This document shows, in pieces, positions 24,815 through 32,322 of a stretch of DNA of 39,384 nt. The number at the start of each line of letters is the position of its first letter. Within the stretch, counting starts at the first letter, position 1. Position numbers and translations under genes: made by a program. The DNA comes from an uncultured Shewanella sp. Its GTDB lineage: Bacteria; Pseudomonadota; Gammaproteobacteria; Enterobacterales; Shewanellaceae. The notes under the pieces are model-generated. The model was not told the origin of the DNA, made no database searches, and saw only the letters and a list, made by a program, of their open reading frames with translations. Where the stretch lies: NCBI RefSeq assembly GCF_947491715.1, contig NZ_CANLKR010000042.1, positions 1 to 39,384 of the forward strand, in the 5' to 3' direction.

Positions 24815-25726
24815 TTGTTTAACTTGCTGATTTCTTATAGTCCCGAAAGTTGGGACTCTTCGCCATATGAATGTGATAGAAGCCGTGCAGTAGTTGAATG
24901 TACCGCTGACGAGATCAGTGAGCGGTATAAATTCTTCGATGAAAACGCCATTAACGAACTAAAAAGTTTCCCTGCACTATTTGTAACAGAGAATGAGGCG
25001 ACCCAATCCAGAATTGGATATATAACAGACATTAGATTACGTAGTGGTTCTGTTGTTATAAGTTTTGAATTTGACCCTATCCTTCCCGCACTTCCAACTG
25101 GTGCTATTGAAGCGATGCGGGGAGATATTGATCTTGGTAGGTGGGAGTTATCTAGAACTCACTGGGCTGTAAAAGATGAACCTATTTTTGACATACTTAT
25201 TCTCCATGGCTATCTAAATCAGCAACAAGTAGAAGCATCCCAGAAATTAAGAATCCCAGAGCCACCAGTATTACCACCTCAAGCAGTTGATGGTAGCTTT
25301 AATAACTCACAAGTGTTCATAGTCCACGGGCACGATGAAATCGCAAAGCTTGATGTCGCTAATTTTGTAACGAGTCTTGGCTTAGAGCCAATCACCCTCC
25401 ATATGCAAGCCAGCTCAGGCATGACGATAATTGAAAAAATCGAGCATTACTCAAACGTTGGGTTTGGCATTGTCCTATACACACCATGTGATGTTGGGCA
25501 AAAAGTTGGAAATTTAACTGGTCAACACAGAGCTCGCCAAAATGTTGTTTTTGAGCATGGCTACCTCATCGGTAAGTTAGGTCGGCCTAGGGTAAACGCC
25601 GTAGTTAAAGGGGCCGTTGAAACGCCCAATGATATTAGTGGTGTCGTGTATGTTGGCATGGATCCCGAAGGTAGCTGGCAAGAACAGTTAAAGATAGAAA
25701 TGCGTGGCGCTGGGTACCATGTATAA
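24815..25726 (+). CDS. CAP12/TIR-like nucleotide-binding protein (predicted NADase-type effector)
   Basis: A 303-residue two-domain protein. Residues 1-140 form a conserved-looking module (FPALFVTENEATQSRIGYI, then SFEFDP and RTHWAVKD) of a kind seen fused to TIR-like domains. Residues 166-300 match the TIR-like nucleotide-binding family PF10137 (CAP12/Pycsar effector TIR): VFIVHGHDE, GIVLYTPCDVG, then RARQNVVFEHGYLIGKLGR, where E247 is the likely catalytic glutamate. In CBASS and Pycsar systems such domains degrade NAD+ to abort phage infection. The start is TTG, but GGAGG lies 6 bases before it and the N-terminus fits. One base separates the stop from an attC site, so this is a mobile integron cassette. 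The activator of this copy is unknown. Confidence 0.85.
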   Translation: MFNLLISYSPESWDSSPYECDRSRAVVECTADEISERYKFFDENAINELKSFPALFVTENEATQSRIGYITDIRLRSGSVVISFEFDPILPALPTGAIEAMRGDIDLGRWELSRTHWAVKDEPIFDILILHGYLNQQQVEASQKLRIPEPPVLPPQAVDGSFNNSQVFIVHGHDEIAKLDVANFVTSLGLEPITLHMQASSGMTIIEKIEHYSNVGFGIVLYTPCDVGQKVGNLTGQHRARQNVVFEHGYLIGKLGRPRVNAVVKGAVETPNDISGVVYVGMDPEGSWQEQLKIEMRGAGYHV

Positions 25727-25798
25727 ATCTAACAAGCGCATGTTGTCGGACTGGTTTTCCACTGCGCTCCAAACCAGCCGCAAATGCGGGCGTTAAGC
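25727..25798 (+). other. Integron attC recombination site
   Basis: ATCTAAC (fits RYYYAAC) opens the site and GTTAAGC (fits GTTRRRY) closes it at 25792-25798, about 72 bases. TAACAAGCGCAT faces ATGCGGGCGTTA, and CGG-A-CTGGTTT pairs with AAACCAGCCG, leaving a single unpaired A, the extrahelical base typical of attC strand choice. The terminal loop is TCCACTGCGCTCC. The recombination point would be after G25792, so the next cassette starts at 25793. Both half-site motifs, dyad symmetry and position right after a stop codon agree. Confidence 0.92.
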
Positions 25799-25814
25799 GC
25801 AAATGGAGTCTAAT

Positions 25815-26801
25815 ATGCAATCACTCCAAGAAATTGCTAATGGAATAAACGCTGAAGCTCACAACTTCGATGTTGGTCAGCTTCAAAAAATAAGAAAGAG
25901 AATCCAAAAGTTAAAGAGGTTGCCCTCAAATCAACTTTTTGACCATAGAACTGTTTTTGAAGAGTGGGGCTGGCATTATGGAGGAAGAAAGGAACTACAA
26001 TTCAATATTGGAATTGAAGGTTCTGAACTTCGATATGGTGTAGCTTTTTCGCTATCATGCAGCCAATCACTCCCTACGATTGATGTCTTGATACCAAAAA
26101 TATCTTTATTCAATGAATATATGTCCGAATTTGGGGATAATTTCTCAGATCTTAGGATGTGGCACTTTGAAGGCAAGAGAAGCTTTGATTATATGCCTTC
26201 GCCAATTTCTCAAGAAAATGTGCGTGAAGGCTTGTTCATATTCTTGGGTGGTAAGCAGGATCTTACAAAGATCAGCTATCAACTTGTTTTAGAAACGCTT
26301 GATCGCTTATTGCCGCTATATTTATATACTGAAAATCAAACGACATCAGAAAATAAGTCTAAAGAGGCAAGTTACTTTAATTTCACACCAGGTTGTACCA
26401 AGAAGCTATCTAATACTAGCGGTACGATTGCAGAAAAAGAACTTAACATTAGGTTAAGGCATAATGATATTCAACTAAAGCTTTATGAAAAATTGGCAGA
26501 AGCGCATGGCGTTGAAAGTGTTGGCACAGAGATACAATGCACTAATGGTAGTATTGACCTTGTTGTAAAAAGTGGTGACAACCTCTGGTTCTACGAAATA
26601 AAAACCGCCTCACCAGCTAAAGCTTGTATTCGACAAGCTTTAGGGCAAATCCTTGAGTACGCATATTGGCCGGAGTGTAAAAGGCCTGAAAAATTGATAA
26701 TTGTAGGACCAAATGCTGCGACCACATTAGAGCAAAGCTATATCGAAACATTGCGTTGTGAATTCCGTTTGCCAATAGAGTACGCGGTTATTAGCGCTTA
26801 A
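25815..26801 (+). CDS. PD-(D/E)XK nuclease-like protein in an integron cassette
   Basis: A 328-residue protein. The N-terminal half (1-175) contains HYGGRKELQFNIGIEG and ELRYGVAFSLSCS, a domain I do not name. The C-terminal third (about 205-328) has a PD-(D/E)XK core: an early E in EKELNIRLRH, D248 in GSIDLVV, E261-I-K263 in WFYEIKT, and the RQALGQILEYAYW helix with the Q typical of Mrr- and VSR-like families. It should be a DNA-cleaving or DNA-binding enzyme. The ATG at 25815 has GGAG 6 bases upstream; the in-frame ATG at 25803 has none. It begins 22 bases after the cassette junction and its stop codon overlaps the next attC half. Confidence 0.75.
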   Translation: MQSLQEIANGINAEAHNFDVGQLQKIRKRIQKLKRLPSNQLFDHRTVFEEWGWHYGGRKELQFNIGIEGSELRYGVAFSLSCSQSLPTIDVLIPKISLFNEYMSEFGDNFSDLRMWHFEGKRSFDYMPSPISQENVREGLFIFLGGKQDLTKISYQLVLETLDRLLPLYLYTENQTTSENKSKEASYFNFTPGCTKKLSNTSGTIAEKELNIRLRHNDIQLKLYEKLAEAHGVESVGTEIQCTNGSIDLVVKSGDNLWFYEIKTASPAKACIRQALGQILEYAYWPECKRPEKLIIVGPNAATTLEQSYIETLRCEFRLPIEYAVISA

Positions 26802-26862
26802 CAAGGCCATTAAATCGGATTAGTAATAGCTTGCTCGGTTCCACTTCGTTTCTCATTTTAGC
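26796..26862 (+). other. Truncated attC site (5' half only)
   Basis: GCTTAACAAGGCC fits the RYYYAAC opening of an attC and overlaps the stop codon of the nuclease gene, as expected for a cassette end. The following ATTAAATCGGATTAG and a CTTCGTTTC-containing loop region look like the first half of a long attC. The matching 3' half (AATCCGAT, GGCC, GGCGTTA) is absent; instead the 23-bp repeats of the transposase unit begin at 26863. Confidence 0.6.
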
Positions 26863-26926
26863 TAGTTGAATAACATAGTTGAATAACACAGACACCCATA
26901 GTTGAATAACACAGACACCCATAGTT
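26863..26926. repeat. 23-bp tandem repeats before the Y1 transposase
   Basis: Two perfect 23-bp units (26876-26898 and 26899-26921; TAGTTGAATAAC then ACAGACACCCA) are flanked by a 13-base partial unit at 26863 and TAGTT at 26922. The GACACCCATA core recurs once, in the same orientation, after the transposase gene (27983). Confidence 0.9.
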
Positions 26927-28003
26927 ATTTGCTTAATTAATGCTCACTAACTAAGCTTTTATAATTGATTGGTTGAATAGGGCTAGTGTGATGCCAATGG
27001 CAAGGAAAGCAATAGTGAGCGTTGAAGATACCCCTTACTACCATTGTGTATCTCGGTGTGTCAGACGTGCTTATTTGTGCGGTGAAGATGAATATACGGG
27101 CCAGTCATATGAGCATCGTCGAGCATGGGTAGAAGAGCGTATTCTTGAACTTGGGCAAGTATTTTCCATTGATATTTGTGCCTATTCGGTGATGTCAAAT
27201 CATTTGCATTTAGTATTAAATGTGGATATTTATGAAGCGAATGCTTGGTCTGAATGGGAGGTTGCCGAGCGTTGGCATCAATTGTTTAAGGGGGCAGAGA
27301 TTACGCAAAAATTTTCACAAGGATTAGCGCTTGAAGAGTTTGAAGTCGCTTTATTATCAGAAACAATAGCGAAGTATCGTAGTCGGCTGAGTGATATAAG
27401 TTGGTTCATGAGAGCGCTAAATGAACCTATCGCAAGAAAAGCGAATCATGAAGACAAGTGTAGTGGACGGTTTTGGGAAGGACGGTTTAAAAGCCAAGCA
27501 TTATTAGATGAGGCGGCGGTACTGTCTTGTATGGCCTATGTCGATTTAAATCCTATCCGCGCAAAAATTGCAGACACGCCAGAGGAGTCAGATTTTACCA
27601 GTATTCAAAGGCGCATAAAGGCCGCGTTAAAGGGTGAGCAACCCGCCAATTTATTAGCGTTTGTCGGTAATGAAACACGAGAGGAGCCTAAAGGGCTATT
27701 ATTTCATCTTAAAGATTATTTGCAGTTAGTGGAGGAAACAGGTCGGATTATTCGTGATGATAAGCGTGGTGCTATCAGTGAGTTAGCCATGCCTATTCTC
27801 AATCGATTGAATATTCCTCAAGAGAACTGGCTGAAGTTGACGACAGAGTTTACTCGTTTATTTAAAGGCCCAGCAGGTAGCTTACAAGAACTGGATGCTT
27901 ATTGTGCTCATTTAGAGCGAAAGCGACGACAAGGCGCTGGAAATTGTCATCGTTGGCTTGATAGTGCTTAAAGGCTTATACGGACACCCATAATTATTTG
28001 CTT
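26913..28003 (+). mobile_element. Y1 transposase unit bounded by direct repeats
   Basis: GACACCCATAGTTATTTGCT begins at 26913 and GACACCCATAATTATTTGCT at 27983, one difference over 20 bases, in the same orientation. Together with the gene between them this defines a unit of about 1.09 kb. It abuts the broken attC. Whether the repeats are element ends, REP-like targets or a duplication cannot be settled from one copy. Confidence 0.55.
26991..27971 (+). CDS. Y1-type transposase, REP-associated (RAYT) / IS200-like
   Basis: An HUH single-strand transposase of about 326 residues. It has the N-terminal YYHCVSRCVRRAYLCG, the two-histidine motif SNHLHLVL that binds the metal, and the catalytic tyrosine in MAYVDLNPIRAK. 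These enzymes nick single-stranded DNA at hairpins and form a Tyr-DNA intermediate. RAYTs usually lack standard IS ends and are linked to REP hairpins. The ATG at 26991 has AGGG 8 bases upstream; a TTG at 26973 is less likely. It appears intact, is AT-balanced like its surroundings, and lies between direct repeats of GACACCCATA/TTATTTGCTT. Confidence 0.88.
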   Translation: MPMARKAIVSVEDTPYYHCVSRCVRRAYLCGEDEYTGQSYEHRRAWVEERILELGQVFSIDICAYSVMSNHLHLVLNVDIYEANAWSEWEVAERWHQLFKGAEITQKFSQGLALEEFEVALLSETIAKYRSRLSDISWFMRALNEPIARKANHEDKCSGRFWEGRFKSQALLDEAAVLSCMAYVDLNPIRAKIADTPEESDFTSIQRRIKAALKGEQPANLLAFVGNETREEPKGLLFHLKDYLQLVEETGRIIRDDKRGAISELAMPILNRLNIPQENWLKLTTEFTRLFKGPAGSLQELDAYCAHLERKRRQGAGNCHRWLDSA

Positions 28004-28144
28004 GAATTCACTTGCACTGAGTGGTAAAGCAAAGCTATGAGTTTTTTGAATATATACACAGACATGCGATCTGAATTGTGTTTCTATTGACTTGTTTATT
28101 GAAAGCATAGCCATATTGGTCTTTATCGCTGTAGCAAGTTAAAG

Positions 28145-28163
28145 GATTAAGCTTCGCTTAATC
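28145..28163. repeat. Palindrome ATTAAGC-TTC-GCTTAAT, copy 2
   Basis: Identical to the palindrome at 23665-23681 and extended by one pair (G-C) to 8-bp arms. It lies 174 bases past the Y1 transposase stop. Confidence 0.7.
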
Positions 28164-28204
28164 AAGTTTATCAATGTTGCTTTTTTTGGTATTTAGTCAG
28201 CTGG

Positions 28205-28321
28205 TTATTCTGTTGCAACTTCAATTTTATCAATTGCTTGCCGCAGGATTTTTGTGCAGATATCTCTGTGATACACTGCAAGTACGTCCTGGTAAGCTCG
28301 ACGATAGCAAACATCATCCAT
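28205..28321 (-). pseudogene. Probable gene remnant, 38-residue frame
   Basis: The minus strand reads MDDVCYRRAYQDV, then LAVYHRDICTKILRQAIDKIEVATE and a stop. Composition is like a helical C-terminus of a larger protein, but an in-frame stop lies ten codons upstream of the ATG and there is no ribosome site. I do not recognise the parent family. Confidence 0.25.
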
Positions 28322-28573
28322 GTTTAATTGCCAGATAAATATTCCTATTTATCGTTCGAAACGCTTTGCTGGGCAAACTCTCACCCTGTCATCAACGGTC
28401 ACAGTTGTATCTCCACTGAGTTTTATAAGCAAAAGTGCAAATGGAAGAATGAGTACATTTGAACTTGAAGTGATTGGTTGATATTAATCACATATTTTAA
28501 AGCCGTTTTAAATTAATGCTCGCTGTTTTGTATCCATATGTTACCATAATGTTTCATAATAGGTAATAGGGTC

Positions 28574-28798
28574 ATGCCAATAGAGGAATGGAGAACTAAA
28601 TTCAGTAGCGGTACGCTGATTTCAGTTATTTTTGTAGTTCTTAATTATGTTTTACTCGTAATAAAGCTAAATCTGATCCTATTGAATTTATTAATGGCCT
28701 ATCATTTAGCTGTTTATTTATTAGCTTTACGTAATTTACTATTCAATAATAATACAACAGGGAAATTGCATTTATCCATGTTATACAAGATTGACTAA
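28574..28798 (+). CDS. Possible small membrane protein
   Basis: A 74-residue frame starting ATG with a weak AGGG close upstream. Residues 14-60 are strongly hydrophobic (LISVIFVVLNYVLLVIKLNL, then LLNLLMAYHLAVYLLAL), suggesting two membrane helices, with a polar C-terminus. No family is recognised and AT-rich DNA easily yields such frames, so it may not be real. Confidence 0.3.
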   Translation: MPIEEWRTKFSSGTLISVIFVVLNYVLLVIKLNLILLNLLMAYHLAVYLLALRNLLFNNNTTGKLHLSMLYKID

Positions 28799-29162
28799 AG
28801 TCTAGTATTGTATTATTTAATAAAAAGTTATCTTTTATCAAAGTCAGTTAATAAGGAGGTTTTATTTTATTGCTTTATTAAAAATACATATGAACACATT
28901 GAAATTAAATAAAAGAAATTTCATCAATAAAGGGGAAAATATTATGATAGATAGAACAGAAAAAGAGCCTTTTTATACGTGTGCCAACGCGAAATGATTT
29001 CAGCGCTATTACTTCAGCGCTATTAATTCAGTACTGTCTTTTAACTAAATTGAGATTTACTCTTTAAAAATAAATGATACTTTTCGAGTGTGAGCATATC
29101 GGGATGTTTATAACATTGACCGCTATATACTTTTCAGGACAAATATACAGGGAAAAAATACA
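28799..29162. other. 364-base spacer with tiny ORF and 14-bp repeats
   Basis: AAGGGG precedes an ATG at 28944 that would encode 17 residues (MIDRTEKEPFYTCANAK); too short to accept as a gene, though well placed. Directly after it come two 14-bp units differing in one base (TTTCAGCGCTATTA at 28998 and CTTCAGCGCTATTA at 29012) and a decayed third. The promoter of the next gene should lie here. Confidence 0.4.
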
Positions 29163-29870
29163 ATGAAGAAAGTCACTATATTATTGCTAATGATTTTTCA
29201 ATTACCGTTTGTTTCGCAAGCAAGTGAAGCATTAACAAGTGAAGAGCTGATAGCAGCCTATCCGAGTATTTCAGTGGATAGCGACAGGGCAGAAAATAAA
29301 GCGGTATTATGTCCATTCATTCGTATATTAGAAAGGGCAGGTTTGTTTGATTCTGAACACCCTGAAAATAACAGTGATATCATGGTTGGACTTGTTAACT
29401 TTACAGCAAAAGCAAAAGAGTTTGGCTGTGGTATTCTTGGTTGTGGCAGTGTTGCCACTTTAGTATCGGCAGGACAGTTAACGCATCCGTCGGACGTTTA
29501 TCACGGTAAGGCTCAAATTGGCCATGTTAATATTACAAACTTACATCAAGCCAGAGGTGTCGCTCATGAATGTGGATTAACATTTAGTTATGGCGATACT
29601 GAAGTGAATGATGTAACCCGAAGCAATACGCTGGAAAAATTATTGGCTGAAGCGGATCCACAGGGCCGGTTGAACCAGAATGATATTATGAAAGTGAAAT
29701 TAGCCATTTGTGCTGAACAAAATGTTGAGATCAGCAGTGCAGGTGAAGTTGAAGTTGGGCTTATTTTTAAATACCTTGGTGGTGAAGATCGCGGATATGT
29801 AGAATATGATGATGTTGTTCGTTTATTCAACGCGACCATGCCGAAGACTAAAGCGATAAACTTATTATAA
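29163..29870 (+). CDS. Secreted protein, possibly related to family-2 haem-thiolate peroxidases
   Basis: A 235-residue protein with a clear signal peptide (MKKVTILLLMIFQLPFVSQA, cut near residue 20), so periplasmic or secreted. The order of features recalls Peroxidase_2 (chloroperoxidase/unspecific peroxygenase) proteins: a proximal Cys-Pro (LCPFIRILERAGLF), a central HxxxxxH stretch (YHGKAQIGHVNIT), a D-R-containing segment (NDVTRSNTLEKLL) and a C-terminal GE.....G....V..D.V..LF pattern. The match is by eye, the usual PCP and EHD motifs are not exact, and confidence in function is low. It also has further cysteines (FGCGILGCGS, HECG). AGGGAA lies about 10 bases before the ATG. Apparently monocistronic. 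Confidence 0.65.
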   Translation: MKKVTILLLMIFQLPFVSQASEALTSEELIAAYPSISVDSDRAENKAVLCPFIRILERAGLFDSEHPENNSDIMVGLVNFTAKAKEFGCGILGCGSVATLVSAGQLTHPSDVYHGKAQIGHVNITNLHQARGVAHECGLTFSYGDTEVNDVTRSNTLEKLLAEADPQGRLNQNDIMKVKLAICAEQNVEISSAGEVEVGLIFKYLGGEDRGYVEYDDVVRLFNATMPKTKAINLL

Positions 29871-30183
29871 ATCAAATTATAACAACGTTATAGACATAGG
29901 TGGATGTTATAGCCAAGCCTGTTTTGACTTTTATGAAGCTAAAGAAACTTAGTGAGAGTCATAACAGGTTTTGGCTATATAATGTGTTGTCTCTTATTCT
30001 GACTCAAAGAGTATAGCAGTATCGATGCTGGCGCTTTAAGGGGGAGACTTGCTCAAAGAGCTGGGATAGATTTATATTAACCCTCATTTATCGATGCGCC
30101 TACGATACTCAAGAATACTCGCTTGGCATGCAGGCACACAATACAAAGGTGCGTTATTTGTACCGTTATTGAAGGAGGCAAAA

Positions 30184-30510
30184 ATGTCTGAAGATTCACC
30201 AGAAAATACACAGCAGCTGGGTTTGATTAATAAAAAGATAGTAGCAGAGGGGGAAGAACTGCCAGCCGTTCGTCTCACGGACGGCACTAAGGTGCAAACT
30301 GGTACGGTGGCAACAATGTTACATAACATTACTTTGTACAATTTAGGTGAACGTGGTGAGGTCGAGGAACAGTTGAAAGCTGCAATACCGACACTGATTA
30401 AAGTGGGGTTATTTGATTTGTTCTGCGTGGATGAATGGATTATCGGCGCAAACCCTGGGCGCACTTTTGTTGGTCGATACGCTAAAGTACTCCTTGATAC
30501 AAAATGTTAG
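30184..30510 (+). CDS. Conserved small cytosolic protein of unknown function
   Basis: A 108-residue soluble protein. The ATG at 30184 is chosen because AAGGAGG sits 5 bases before it; a longer in-frame start at 30094 lacks a site. The sequence (LINKKIVAEGEELPAVRLTDGTKVQTGTVATMLHNI..., then PTLIKVGLFDLFCVDEWI and NPGRTFVGRYAKVLL) has the even, motif-rich look of a well conserved family, and I believe relatives exist in other proteobacteria, but I cannot give a function. No signal peptide or membrane segment. It stands alone. Confidence 0.75.
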   Translation: MSEDSPENTQQLGLINKKIVAEGEELPAVRLTDGTKVQTGTVATMLHNITLYNLGERGEVEEQLKAAIPTLIKVGLFDLFCVDEWIIGANPGRTFVGRYAKVLLDTKC

Positions 30511-30874
30511 TCAGGCACAGTCCTCGGTTGTGGCTTTACTTCGCAGGTGAAGCTATTGAAAGTCCTGCACAAGTTCAGGCTCAAGATTAATGATGTGTCG
30601 TAGCACGAGCTAAATCAACATAACAAGTAAGCCTTAAATTGTCATAATATTGACATGTTAACTGTGAATTGATCCATGGGGATGAATAGAGGAATGGTGA
30701 TAAAAAAACCGCCTTTTTCGAAAAGCCCTCTAAAACTCATATAGTGTCTATGATAGGTTGTTTAATGGGACTGGTTGTTCAATGGCTTACTCACTCAAAG
30801 ATATTCAAAGAGAGGAAGCCATAACTGAATACCGTACTAGCTGGATTTAATACAGTTTCAGTGATTCTGAAAGT
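30511..30874. other. 364-base intergenic region
   Basis: Lies between converging genes. Two overlapping short + strand frames occur at 30749-30850 (for example MAYSLKDIQREEAITEYRTSWI from 30782), neither with a ribosome site; they may be debris. No clear terminator is visible for either flanking gene. Confidence 0.35.
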
Positions 30875-31609
30875 TTATTCTAGGTCATTGTCGATAAATG
30901 GTAAACAACTAAGAAGAGAGGTGAAAAAACCTTTCGATGCGAACTCGGGTTTATGCCTGTCATTTTGAATATCGAATCTTGTTCTATGATGACTTATGTC
31001 CTTATTTTGATCAGTCTCACCGACTGATTTTTTTTCAATGATTGGAGTGCTTATAGACTTAGGGATAGGTTCTACTTGTCCATGTGTGGCTTGCTGTGGA
31101 AACGTAATGGCTTTTGGTGTCGATGTGACAGCGGCTTGAGCATTCATTTCGAAATTTGATATTGGATTTTTGGCTTCCCATTTGGTCATCATTTTCACTA
31201 ACCATTCGGGTGATTTGTGGTTATCTTTTAATACGTTCTCAATATATTTTTGATAGTTTGATCTGGCATTATCATAGGTTATTTGAATGTCTTTAGAAGG
31301 TTTATGAACTAAAGTTTTTGCTGTCAATGTGTTGGTTGTTTGAGGGGAGTATGCTTGTTTCATTTTGTTTTCGGTAATGGCTAATTCAGTCCTGAATGCC
31401 TTTGATGCATATTCTTCAAAATTATTCGCTCCATCAAAATCAATATCGAGGTTTAAATGATCTGTATTTTGATGACCGGAGTGTGTGTGTTGAGATGTGT
31501 GTCTATCCGTTGTTTGATGATTGTGGGATCTTCTCGTTGGAAAATCATCATAATCTAAGCCGTTATAACTTGAGCTACCAGAACATGCTCCAGCAATAAT
31601 ATTTCCCAT
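30875..31609 (-). CDS. Uncharacterised polar protein with His-rich N-terminus
   Basis: A 244-residue protein with no signal peptide or membrane helix. It begins MGNIIAGACSGSSSY, then has a His/Asp/Thr-rich stretch at 28-55 (SHNHQTTDRHTSQHTHSGHQ) that could bind metal, a helical middle (about 60-150) and a disordered, Lys/Pro-rich C-terminal part. AAGGAG lies 6 bases before the ATG, so the start is well supported. The low-complexity ends and lack of a recognised domain are reminiscent of secreted effector proteins, which is only an impression. The Gly-2 with nearby Cys-9 superficially resembles a eukaryotic acylation signal. Function unknown. Confidence 0.65.
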   Translation of the reverse strand: MGNIIAGACSGSSSYNGLDYDDFPTRRSHNHQTTDRHTSQHTHSGHQNTDHLNLDIDFDGANNFEEYASKAFRTELAITENKMKQAYSPQTTNTLTAKTLVHKPSKDIQITYDNARSNYQKYIENVLKDNHKSPEWLVKMMTKWEAKNPISNFEMNAQAAVTSTPKAITFPQQATHGQVEPIPKSISTPIIEKKSVGETDQNKDISHHRTRFDIQNDRHKPEFASKGFFTSLLSCLPFIDNDLE

Positions 31610-32004
31610 TTTTTACTCCTTGTAAAATTGAAATATGTTTATTTGACCAACACTTATTACTCTAATAGATCGAATTTCATTTGATAAGATAGCTAATGGT
31701 CGAATAAGGGGGATGGTTTAAAAGTTCGAATTTTGATGTGCTTAATTTTGATGTACTGAGTTTGTGTCATTAATAATGAGCGACTTGAATGAGGGTGAAA
31801 GGATAGCCATTAGTTTTAGGCCTCTTATTGAGAGGCCGACTTTGGTAGCATTGATTGAATGGTTTTTAAAACCGTATATTACTTAGGCTTATTTTGTGAC
31901 TTTTTTAATTCAGAACAAAAAATCTCATCTGGATGACTGTCATGCTAATCAATAAAGAGCGTGCGTTTAAAGGGATTAAATGAATGATGTAAATGGAGTC
32001 TATT
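31610..32004. other. Divergent intergenic region with hairpin and 15-bp repeat
   Basis: Lies between divergent genes, so both promoters should be here. It contains a 15-bp tandem duplication with two differences (AATTTTGATGTGCTT at 31729 and AATTTTGATGTACTG at 31744) and a stem-loop GGCCTCT-TATTG-AGAGGCC at 31819-31837. No regulator site is recognised. Confidence 0.4.
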
Positions 32005-32322
32005 ATGACACGCTGTCCTCACTGCCAGAACATTTGTAACCCATTTCGTTTTATGCTGATGACGAAATGGACACCTTATTCATGTGCTAATTGTAACAAA
32101 AAGTCTGAGTTCTCATTAAGAGTCAATAAGATCATAAGGGTCTTGAGCGTGAGCGTGGGTATGGTTGCGGGTTTGGGTTACCCCGATCTCTATTCTTTTT
32201 GGTGGAAAAACACTCAGCCTTGGTATATTGAACTTGCCATATCCATGTTGGTATTTGTCGCCATTATGACTCTCGTAAAAGGGCTTTTTCTCAAGTTATA
32301 CCCGATATCGCAAGACACCTAA
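32005..32322 (+). CDS. Small zinc-ribbon membrane protein
   Basis: A 105-residue protein. Two CX2C pairs (TRCPHCQ near residue 5 and SCANCNK near 30) form a likely zinc ribbon, followed by two predicted membrane helices (about 47-62 and 76-95). The ATG at 32005 has GGAG 7 bases upstream; the in-frame ATG at 31993 does not. Short proteins of this layout are common in gammaproteobacteria, with no known function. It is transcribed alone. Confidence 0.7.
   Translation: MTRCPHCQNICNPFRFMLMTKWTPYSCANCNKKSEFSLRVNKIIRVLSVSVGMVAGLGYPDLYSFWWKNTQPWYIELAISMLVFVAIMTLVKGLFLKLYPISQDT

Larger units (their letters stand above)
28004..28573. other. Intergenic region after the transposase unit
   Basis: Contains the second TTC palindrome (28146-28162) and a possible gene remnant on the minus strand (28205-28321). 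I searched it for the missing 3' half of the broken attC and did not find it. Confidence 0.4.

Noticed and set aside
26863..26926. CRISPR-like repeats
   Set aside because: The 23-bp units are directly adjacent with no spacers and occur only twice.
28944..28997. 17-codon ORF with a fair ribosome site
   Set aside because: Too short, not followed by a terminator or coupled gene, and no recognisable peptide; mentioned only in the spacer entry.
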